22,722 bases of DNA from Candidatus Hodarchaeota archaeon. GTDB taxonomy: Archaea > Asgardarchaeota > Heimdallarchaeia > Hodarchaeales > YT1-057. The DNA lies in NCBI GenBank assembly GCA_016839955.1, contig JAEOTI010000194.1, positions 1-22,722 on the forward strand. The letters are read 5' to 3'. The first letter of the stretch is position 1, and each line of letters opens with the position of its first letter. Positions 14,130 to 20,835 of the stretch are shown here, in pieces. The translations under genes and the position numbers were made by a program. The notes below the pieces were generated by a model, which saw only the letters and a program-made list of their open reading frames with translations, made no database searches and had not been told where the DNA came from.

Positions 14130-16475
14130 TTGAACGCTTTATTTAAAAAGGGAAATTGGGTTTTTTTAGTTAGAAAACTGATTTGGATGAGTTATTTAAG
14201 AAAGAAAATCCTAGGTTATATGTTGGTGGTTATTATCTATAATCAGAAGCGGGTGAGAGTTGGTATACCGTTAATCTTAATTTTTTTTTCAATGGGTTCG
14301 TGTATATCCCTCAATCAAGATTTAAAGGTAATTTCTGAAAAAAACCCTGCTTCTCTAAGATCTAGTTCAATGAACGAAAAAAATTCATTAGAACTATCCT
14401 TTAATCGGAGTGCTTTATATATAAACGATCTGTTTAGTAATGTTTCTCTCCTTCTTCCAAATGGTACGATGTATTTTTCAGATATAACAAATGAGACAGT
14501 AGCTGCAATTTGGAAGATTGTTCAACCAAATTATCAAGCCCAAATTACCATTGAAGTCACTGACTTAAACGTATCTGGAAACCTTTTGTTAAATTGTGAA
14601 TATTATATCGCCAAAGAGAAAAGTTCGACCATTTTTAACGTCACTGATCCAATTAAAGTCAAGAATAATCAATCTAGATCAATTCGAAGTAATTTTACAA
14701 ATACCGATCAAGCAGCTGATTGGTATTTTGTTCTTCATCCTGGTGCAAATTATGGAAATTATTCAATTGTAGCTGTTGAAAAAGACCAAGGATTTAGTTT
14801 TCCAACTGCCAAAAGTCTTACTTCAAATACAGCTGGATCTTTCCCATTTGTTGGGACATGGGAGTATTGGTATCTAACGTTAGAAAGTAATCAGAGAATC
14901 AGTATTACAATAACTGCTCAAAATAAAGAAGTTATAGACGGTTTAAGAGTAGATTGGCATGATTCTCCTGAATCAACAGAGCATGATGATAAAGCTACAG
15001 ACTTAAATGAACCTTCATGGACTACACAATTCAAATCATCTAAGCCGTTGACTCATAGATACTATCTTCTACTAAAACATGCTTTCTATTCTGATACTGC
15101 AATTACGGGATCATACAACCTTTCTATTGAACTAGAAGAAAGTGGTTATAACTTTGACAAAGCGTACACTTTAGTTGCAGTAAATGGTTCTTGGAATGAG
15201 TATTTTGATTATGATTATCCAGGTGCAAATCCATACTTTAAATTCAGCGTAGATTCGAGAGTACGAGTCGAGATTACAGTATCAGGAGAAAATGATACTA
15301 ATCTTCTTGAATACGCTCAAGTTGAAGTTTATAGACCAGATAAATCACAAATAGCTTCTTTTAAAGAAGAGGATGGTAATGACAACCAAATTCAGGGAAC
15401 ATTTTTAATCGATGAAGATGCTGCTGGAGACTATTACTTCAAATTAGAGCTATTTCCACTCAATTCTGGTTTAGTCAATATTTCACTCAATATTTCAGAA
15501 TCACCAAAATCATTCGAATGGAAATTCGAAGCTCAAATAATTACGCTTTTTTTCTTTGGATTAGCCATTCTCCTTCTAGGATTTCAACGTAAACGATGGA
15601 GCTTTATTCAAAATCAATGGACTGTTAGTGCTCCTATTGATATTGTTTACAAGGCATTATTTGATAGTCAAAGATTTGAAATATATGGGATGATCCCTGA
15701 TAAATTATTAAAAATTAAGAGGACAATCTTAGGAATGAAATATTCTTCAGAACTAACCTTAGAGCAAATAACTCCGAAGGACACAATCCTAATCTCTTCA
15801 AGAAAAGCACAATGGTGGGAGAGTATTGTTCCAATTTTAGCTGTCGTTTCATCCTATTTTTTAATAAACTACTTAATTTTACTATCTTCTCCTGAAAAAC
15901 GGTTATTACCAATTTCACTTGACTCTACAGAGAACATACTTATTTTAGGGTCATTATTATTTACAATATTGACAGGTTTGTTATTAATATCTCTTCTTCT
16001 TAGAGAACAACATAAAAATTTTGAAAAAGAAGTTGAGGGCACCATCCATGACCTTGTAAGAAGCCATAAAGATATCTCAATACCAGAGGCGGAAAGAGAG
16101 GCCTTTTTTGAAAAACAAATAGAACGAAATATTTCTTATGTACGGGTACTTTGGAACCAAGCTAAGACTGCATTTAAAGAGGATAACTACGATTTATTCG
16201 TTATCAAAGCTGATGCAGGTGTAAAAAAATTACTTGAAACTAGATATATGCAAGTTTATGGATATTTGGAATTTGACTCATCTATGGATTTCAAGACACT
16301 TTGTGAAAAAATAAGACTTGCAGGGTTTGATATTCCGAAGGTGAAGAAAATCGAACATCACCGCAAATTGCGCAATTATATTGTACATTCCTCTCGAATC
16401 TTAGATCAAGACGAATCTGCTGAAGTTTTTTCTTATTACAACAAGTTTTTGGGAAGATTAGGGTTGCGAGCGTGA
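14130..16475 (+). CDS. Membrane protein: sequon-rich ectodomain, SRPBCC-like segment, HEPN-like C-terminus
   Basis: A protein of 781 aa in the longest frame. Residues 41-57 (KRVRVGIPLILIFFSMGS) form a signal sequence. Since the TTG at 14130 lacks a ribosome binding site, ATG 14220 or GTG 14253 may be the true start. Residues 60-465 form a beta-rich ectodomain with two or three PPC-like modules (GSWNEYFDYDYPGANPYFKF; AAGDYYFKLELF) and about twelve N-x-S/T sequons. One TM spans 467-485. Residues 497-560 (VSAPIDIVYKALFDSQRF) look like the start of an SRPBCC/START-like domain but run into two more TMs (565-585, 603-624). The cytosolic end (675-775) is helical and carries R748-NYIV-H753, the R-x4-H motif of HEPN domains. 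I infer a receptor-like architecture. It is coupled to the HflX gene downstream, and the permease is divergent. Confidence 0.75.
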   Translation: MNALFKKGNWVFLVRKLIWMSYLRKKILGYMLVVIIYNQKRVRVGIPLILIFFSMGSCISLNQDLKVISEKNPASLRSSSMNEKNSLELSFNRSALYINDLFSNVSLLLPNGTMYFSDITNETVAAIWKIVQPNYQAQITIEVTDLNVSGNLLLNCEYYIAKEKSSTIFNVTDPIKVKNNQSRSIRSNFTNTDQAADWYFVLHPGANYGNYSIVAVEKDQGFSFPTAKSLTSNTAGSFPFVGTWEYWYLTLESNQRISITITAQNKEVIDGLRVDWHDSPESTEHDDKATDLNEPSWTTQFKSSKPLTHRYYLLLKHAFYSDTAITGSYNLSIELEESGYNFDKAYTLVAVNGSWNEYFDYDYPGANPYFKFSVDSRVRVEITVSGENDTNLLEYAQVEVYRPDKSQIASFKEEDGNDNQIQGTFLIDEDAAGDYYFKLELFPLNSGLVNISLNISESPKSFEWKFEAQIITLFFFGLAILLLGFQRKRWSFIQNQWTVSAPIDIVYKALFDSQRFEIYGMIPDKLLKIKRTILGMKYSSELTLEQITPKDTILISSRKAQWWESIVPILAVVSSYFLINYLILLSSPEKRLLPISLDSTENILILGSLLFTILTGLLLISLLLREQHKNFEKEVEGTIHDLVRSHKDISIPEAEREAFFEKQIERNISYVRVLWNQAKTAFKEDNYDLFVIKADAGVKKLLETRYMQVYGYLEFDSSMDFKTLCEKIRLAGFDIPKVKKIEHHRKLRNYIVHSSRILDQDESAEVFSYYNKFLGRLGLRA

Positions 16476-17816
16476 TTCAAAATCTGTCCTGTCGCAGTTG
16501 CTGTTTACATTCAGAAACGAGGTAGACAAAACAATATAGTTGAGTTCAAGGACCTAATTGAATCTGCGGGATATTCGGTACACCCTCAGATTTTTATCCA
16601 AAATGAAATATTGACAACCAATAATCCTCTTGCACCAAGTAATATCCAAGAACTAGAAGTTTTACTTGAAGACAAACAATTAAATATAACGACAATAGTA
16701 TTTAGTGAAGAACTCTCTCCTAAACAAGCCTTGGCACTTGAGGAAGAACTTAACCTAGAAGCAGGAAACGTTATTGATAAATTTGAATTGATTTTAGAAA
16801 TTTTTGAAGCACATTCTACAACACAGGAATCAAAACTTCGATGTAACTTAGCCCGAATACGAAGAGAATTACCCCTGCAAAGAATTAGACTTCTCCACAA
16901 GATGGGAAGCGAAAGAAAGGCCTCAGCTGGAATTGGTGGTCGAGGAATTGGGGTATCTCGACTTGATTTATTTACCACATCTAATAGAAAACAAGAATCG
17001 AAAATTGAAAGAAAACTTGAAATAATTCGGTCTCGACGAGAACTGCAACGAAAGAATCGAACACGTGGAAATTTTTTATCTATCTCAATTCTTGGCTATA
17101 CCTGTGCGGGAAAAAGTACGTTGGTCAACGCAATGTCAGATTCCTCTAAACATATACCAACTGATTCAAATATGTTCACCACAATTTCTCCACATACTCG
17201 TCGGGGAACACTTCGTAATGTAGGGTTAAACTGCCTAATAACTGATACTGTTGGTTTTATTGAAGAACTACCGGAACTCCTTCGAGAATCATTTTTAAGC
17301 ACTTTTGAGGAAGGACTTGCAAGTGATCTTCTTCTTATTTGTGTAGATGGATCTGAATCAAAAGAATGGATAATAAGAAAATTAAACTCAGTTTTAGCCT
17401 CAATAGATGAAATTGGAAGTGAAAACGAGATTTGTAGGCTGATTGTGCTAACCAAAAAGGATCAAGGTCTCATGATTTCGCCTCAAGAAATCAAATCTTT
17501 AACAAATATACCAGTTGTTTCTGTTTCGGCGATTAAAAAAAATATAAATGAGTTAAACATAGTTATTGCTAATCTGGTTAAACCTACTCATTGGGAATTA
17601 GAGGTTGAAACAAATTCAATGACACCCGCACTAAGATCATTCCTTTTCAGAGAGTATAACGTAATTAGTGAGTCTTTTGGGACTCAATATTCTGTAATCT
17701 TCTCTTCTTGGCGAAATATTATTTCATTGAGAAAAAAAATAAGCGAGCTAGGGCTTATACCTAAAATCAAACCGCTTCAGGAAACCCAACGTGAAATTAG
17801 TAAAGTTTCTAGTTAA
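16476..17816 (+). CDS. hflX: HflX-family GTPase, 5' end unresolved
   Basis: HflX GTPases bind the large ribosomal subunit and split stalled ribosomes. Counting from TTG 16611, G1 is GYTCAGKST (162-170), G3 DTVGF (212-216) and G4 TKKD (281-284, usually NKxD). The HflX N-domain segment VFSEELSPKQALALEEEL and the glycine-rich IGGRGIGVSRL are recognisable, the latter lacking the usual Glu of RGPGE. The first strand and helix of the HflX domain (VAVAVYIQKRGR, FKDLIESAGYSV) lie upstream of 16611, in the same frame back to the TGA at 16473, so that start is too short. No ATG/GTG/TTG exists in that extension. A GTG at 16472 overlaps the preceding stop as GTGA but is one base out of frame. I therefore give the start of the open frame. 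See findings. It is convergent with the solenoid gene. Confidence 0.85.
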   Translation, partial: FKICPVAVAVYIQKRGRQNNIVEFKDLIESAGYSVHPQIFIQNEILTTNNPLAPSNIQELEVLLEDKQLNITTIVFSEELSPKQALALEEELNLEAGNVIDKFELILEIFEAHSTTQESKLRCNLARIRRELPLQRIRLLHKMGSERKASAGIGGRGIGVSRLDLFTTSNRKQESKIERKLEIIRSRRELQRKNRTRGNFLSISILGYTCAGKSTLVNAMSDSSKHIPTDSNMFTTISPHTRRGTLRNVGLNCLITDTVGFIEELPELLRESFLSTFEEGLASDLLLICVDGSESKEWIIRKLNSVLASIDEIGSENEICRLIVLTKKDQGLMISPQEIKSLTNIPVVSVSAIKKNINELNIVIANLVKPTHWELEVETNSMTPALRSFLFREYNVISESFGTQYSVIFSSWRNIISLRKKISELGLIPKIKPLQETQREISKVSS

Positions 17817-17834
17817 TTGTTTAATGACTTCTAA

Positions 17835-19085
17835 TTAGATAGAGATCCTAGTAGTTCCATCAACATTTGGATGGTTTATATTTGCTGATATTTCTCTTCC
17901 CTTGAGCATATTGATTGTCAGATCTGCACGAAGGGCTAATTCAAAAATGAAATTCTGAGATGGAGCAAAATTGGCCAGCTGTTTAGTTTTTGTACCATCA
18001 GTTATGGAAAAACCGTCAGGAATGTCAAGATTCACCTGAAGGTTCTCAACATTTCCGGGACCTTTATTTCTAAGTTCAACAACCAGATTATATTCAAAAT
18101 CTTTAGTTATTTCATCAAGTCTTAACTCACAGTGGACTACTGCTGATGGTTCATTAACAAATAGTTCAATTGAATCTGTTTGTAATTCAAATTGGAACCC
18201 ATTCTCCACTTCATATGAAATTATACATGGACCTATTGTCCAATTCCCAGGAAGATGTGCCTCGATTTGAAATAAATAATTTTGAGGGTGATTGATTGAA
18301 ACAGAATTTGTTCCTTGATCTAACTGTGGTCTATGGATAACAGCGCCTTTAGAACCTGTCCGAAGTGAAATTTGTTTTATTATTGTTCGACTTGTACTTG
18401 ATACGTCAATATGGATAGGAACAGATTCTTTAATATCAATTGTTTTCGCTTTTAAAGGTAATAGCTCAGCCTGAAGGGTAGTATATCCTTGCAAAACCTG
18501 TTTAACTTTCATTAGAACTTCTGAAAATTCCTCTGGAAGAAAATCCCAATCTAAAATGTAATCATGTAGTTGTACTGTGCGTTCTTGAATTAGCTTATCA
18601 AGTTCATTGATTTTTACTGATATAGTGGACTTTCTCTTTAAAATGGGGTGACTCGCTGTTTTTCTAGCTCGGTTTAAGTCTCCCCTAGCGATTTGCAAAA
18701 GGTATTGAATAGCTAGAATAAAACAAATTTCGTCCAATTTTGCATCTTCAGAGGATAGAATAGCTTTAGTTGCTTTTTCAGCTTCATAAAGGACATCTGA
18801 GGCTTCATTCAACCTCAAATTTAATATAACCGCTTGAACGTGAAAATGAGCTGCTTGATTATCGAATCCAAGTTGGGTAGCGCATGTTGCTGCGGAAATA
18901 ACACTTCTTAATTCCATTTCTGGATTTTCACCTGAAAAACCCCTAGCAGCCCTTTTGAAATAAGCATAAGCAAATTTATACTCTTTATGTGAAAAAAAAA
19001 CCTTAGCTTGAGTAAAAACTTCCTCAGGTGGAGGTCTCCTTAAAAGTTTGTTAAGAAACCGTCGAAAAGACACTCTAAATACCAC
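17835..19085 (-). CDS. Alpha-solenoid (TPR/SNAP-like) plus double beta-sandwich protein
   Basis: A 416-aa soluble protein of unknown function. Residues 22-200 are paired helices with TPR/SNAP-like Ala and aromatic spacing (QAKVFFSHKEYKFAYAYFKRAARGF; SAATCATQLGFDNQAAHFHVQA; YEAEKATKAIL). Residues 220-312 and 313-416 look like two immunoglobulin-like beta-sandwiches. The second has the CARDB-type pattern VELRNKGPGNVENLQVNLDIPDGF. A short basic N-terminus (RVSFRRFLNKLLRRPPP) precedes the solenoid. Solenoid plus ear/appendage sandwich is the layout of eukaryotic vesicle adaptors, and alpha-SNAP is a solenoid of this kind, but homology cannot be shown by eye. The start is GTG; a GTG four codons later is an alternative. 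It is convergent with hflX, with a 19-nt gap. Confidence 0.65.
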   Translation of the reverse strand: MVFRVSFRRFLNKLLRRPPPEEVFTQAKVFFSHKEYKFAYAYFKRAARGFSGENPEMELRSVISAATCATQLGFDNQAAHFHVQAVILNLRLNEASDVLYEAEKATKAILSSEDAKLDEICFILAIQYLLQIARGDLNRARKTASHPILKRKSTISVKINELDKLIQERTVQLHDYILDWDFLPEEFSEVLMKVKQVLQGYTTLQAELLPLKAKTIDIKESVPIHIDVSSTSRTIIKQISLRTGSKGAVIHRPQLDQGTNSVSINHPQNYLFQIEAHLPGNWTIGPCIISYEVENGFQFELQTDSIELFVNEPSAVVHCELRLDEITKDFEYNLVVELRNKGPGNVENLQVNLDIPDGFSITDGTKTKQLANFAPSQNFIFELALRADLTINMLKGREISANINHPNVDGTTRISI

Positions 19086-19172
19086 TCATCTAATAAATAG
19101 GTTCTAGGAAAACCGCTCTTAATAGAAGCATGTTCTATTGTGATAAGGAACCAGGAAAAGATTGTAAAGAAT

Positions 19173-19604
19173 CTATTCATTAGTTTTTGCTACCTGAGCA
19201 AGGAGAAATTGCTCACGTGATCGACAAGCTTCTATCACTTTTATTTTCAAATCTGTTGTGTCATGGACTTCTTGTGAGAGATGATTGAGTGTTTCAGCGA
19301 GTTCTTTATCTCCTAAGACATAAAGTATCCACATAGGAAGGTCGGAGATTGGTGTTGGGATTCCTAATATGTCAACAGTTCCTAAACTCTCTATATTGTC
19401 AACAATTCCATATACTGAATCTTTTGACATATGATGTTGGAGGATTAATGGATGGACTTGGGGGAGAAACGAAACTAAGTCAGGAAGATTCTCTATAATA
19501 CCAGAAATTTTTCCATTACTTCCAACGAACCGAAAAGCTGGTTGACCTTTCTTAAAAGCTGCTTTTGCAACGCCTATTATCGATTCACCTTCCGACAACA
19601 CCAT
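19173..19604 (-). CDS. Small protein of unknown function (weakly DUF5752-like)
   Basis: From the preferred ATG this is a 143-aa soluble protein. A short N-terminal part (IIGVAKAAFKKGQPAFRFVGSNGKISG) is followed by a helical region: IIENLPDLVSFLPQVHPLILQHHMSKDS, MWILYVLGDKELAETLNHL and DLKIKVIEACRSREQFLL. The order of leucine-rich helix, paired His, Trp-containing helix with a GDKELA turn, then a final helix recalls DUF5752-type proteins. That is pattern memory only. The open frame continues 52 codons upstream to 19760, but that part is Phe/Tyr/Lys-rich and AT-biased, while GAGG sits 8 nt before the ATG at 19604. I take the shorter start. The same orientation as the solenoid gene (87-nt gap) makes co-transcription possible. 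Confidence 0.65.
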   Translation of the reverse strand: MVLSEGESIIGVAKAAFKKGQPAFRFVGSNGKISGIIENLPDLVSFLPQVHPLILQHHMSKDSVYGIVDNIESLGTVDILGIPTPISDLPMWILYVLGDKELAETLNHLSQEVHDTTDLKIKVIEACRSREQFLLAQVAKTNE

Positions 19605-19910
19605 TTTGTATTCCTCACTTTGATTTAAGTAATTTAATAGTCTATTTTTTAATCTGTAAATTTCAAACAATATATACCTTTGCTTTGGTGTGTATCTTAA
19701 AATGGTGTAAAAACGTTGTAGAGAAAAAAAAAACAATTTTTGTTTTATTTTTAAGTACATTACTTCAAATTAAATTTAATCATTTTGTTTTTTATAAAAA
19801 TGGGCAGGAATGACTGTTCATCTAATAAGATAATAAAAATCTACTACTGTTTGAGGATTTTGGATCAATTTATAAGAACATAAAAAACAATCTGATAAAA
19901 AAACCTTAGG

Positions 19911-19918
19911 TATAAATA
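19911..19918 (+). promoter_or_regulatory. TATA box for the Cys-rich ORF/RidA unit
   Basis: TATAAATA lies about 45 nt before the ATG at 19961. It predicts a start site near 19940 and a leader of about 20 nt containing GGAG at 19951-19954. Confidence 0.45.
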
Positions 19919-19960
19919 CCATTAATTCTATGTCGTTTATAATTAATAATGGAGTTTTTT

Positions 19961-20110
19961 ATGATGGTATGTAGTGCGTACGAAGGCGAGGGTTTTACTG
20001 GAGAAGGAAAATGCACGAAACTCAATACAGAGTTTAAATCGGGATTTCAACGACCTTGTGAACACGTTTCAAGTCCAGAATCATGTCCACTGGTAATCAT
20101 GCGAGGATAG
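19961..20110 (+). CDS. Small four-cysteine protein (49 aa) upstream of RidA
   Basis: A short ORF with a good archaeal promoter (TATAAATA at 19911) and GGAG 6 nt before the ATG. It encodes a 49-aa product with four cysteines, C4, C18, C33 and C42, set in a Gly/Glu/Lys-rich context (VCSAYEGEGFTGEGKCTKL, QRPCEHVSSPESCP). The spacing C-x13-C-x14-C-x8-C is not a classic zinc ribbon, but four cysteines in 49 residues make metal or Fe-S binding plausible. It ends 8 nt before the preferred TTG start of RidA, so the two are likely co-expressed. If RidA began at the ATG 20083 the genes would overlap by 28 nt. I cannot name a family. Confidence 0.55.
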   Translation: MMVCSAYEGEGFTGEGKCTKLNTEFKSGFQRPCEHVSSPESCPLVIMRG

Positions 20111-20118
20111 GAATCGAA

Positions 20119-20514
20119 TTGGATAAGTTTAATTCTTATTCATCATCCAAAGGTCCTCCACCCGTAGGACCTTATTCAGCAGTTGTTGAAGCTAAAAACC
20201 CAAATCGTATTCTCTTTATAGCAGGACAACTTCCTATGACTTCTGATGGTAACATTGTTTCCGAAGACATAAAAGAACAAACCAAAACTGTTCTAGAAAA
20301 CCTCAAAAATCAATTAGATGCAGCTAATTGTACATTTCAAAACGTTGTAAAGACTACAGTCTTCCTAAAAAACATGGATCACTTTCAAGACATGAATACG
20401 ATTTATTCTGAATTTTTCGCAGATAATACAGTTAAACCTGCTCGTGCAGCGGTTGAAGTCTCTAGATTACCTAAAGATGCTCTTGTTGAAATTGAAGCCA
20501 TTGCTATTGATTAG
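20119..20514 (+). CDS. ridA: RidA/YjgF/UK114 family enamine-imine deaminase
   Basis: RidA hydrolyses reactive 2-aminoacrylate-type enamines/imines released by PLP enzymes such as threonine/serine dehydratase, protecting PLP enzymes from damage. The sequence follows the family closely: KGPPPVGPYSAVVEA, ILFIAGQLPM, TKTVLENLKNQLDAANC, VVKTTVFLKNMDHFQDMN, and KPARAAVEVSRLPKDALVEIEAIA with the catalytic Arg in PARAAVEV. The protein acts as a trimer. ATG 20083 would add twelve residues that overlap the small Cys-rich ORF. The TTG at 20119, preceded by TAGGA, gives the usual short lead before the GPYS motif (131 aa), so I prefer it. A hairpin with a T run follows the gene. Confidence 0.93.
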   Translation: MDKFNSYSSSKGPPPVGPYSAVVEAKNPNRILFIAGQLPMTSDGNIVSEDIKEQTKTVLENLKNQLDAANCTFQNVVKTTVFLKNMDHFQDMNTIYSEFFADNTVKPARAAVEVSRLPKDALVEIEAIAID

Positions 20515-20555
20515 ATAGTTCAATATCGAACTAAGTTTAAGCAAGAAGCTAAAAC

Positions 20556-20583
20556 AAAAGAGGGAGCACTTTTCTCTTTTTTT
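20556..20583 (+). terminator. Hairpin plus T-run terminator after ridA
   Basis: AAAAGAG (20556-20562) can pair with CTCTTTT (20574-20580), followed by more T. It lies 42 nt past the ridA stop and before the aconitase promoter. Confidence 0.5.
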
Positions 20584-20795
20584 CTTAGTTTAGATATCCA
20601 AAAAAACAGGATGCTATTCAGAATCCTAGTTTCATGAGAATAATTACAAAATAAAGAACTTGCCAGAACCAAAGCTAAGAATAAATTTTGATTAACAATG
20701 AGAATATCAGTTCATTTCAATGTGAACCTTGTTCAAACCTAAGTTAGAGAAACCATGGGGAAAATTTACTTTCAATTTTTCATCAGGATTGCTAG
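20584..20795. other. Intergenic region between ridA and the aconitase gene
   Basis: AT-rich, with no independent ORF. From 20755 an ATG runs in frame into aconitase and would add 27 residues, but it has no ribosome binding site and precedes the TATA element, so I do not use it. Confidence 0.4.
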
Positions 20796-20805
20796 ATATA
20801 TAATA
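20796..20805 (+). promoter_or_regulatory. TATA-box candidate for the aconitase gene
   Basis: ATATATAATA is centred near 20800. The expected start site near 20825 would leave a leader of about ten nt before ATG 20836. Confidence 0.45.
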
Positions 20806-20835
20806 TTGAGTCTCAAACAGGTGGAAGCGGGCAAT

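Noticed and set aside
16473..16475. TGA as selenocysteine joining the HEPN protein and HflX
   Set aside because: No SECIS-like hairpin was noticed, and both proteins are complete families by themselves. Kept only as one option in the hflX finding.
19605..19760. N-terminal extension of the small protein at 19173
   Set aside because: The extra 52 residues are Phe/Tyr/Lys-rich products of AT-rich intergenic DNA, and a good GAGG site marks the downstream ATG.
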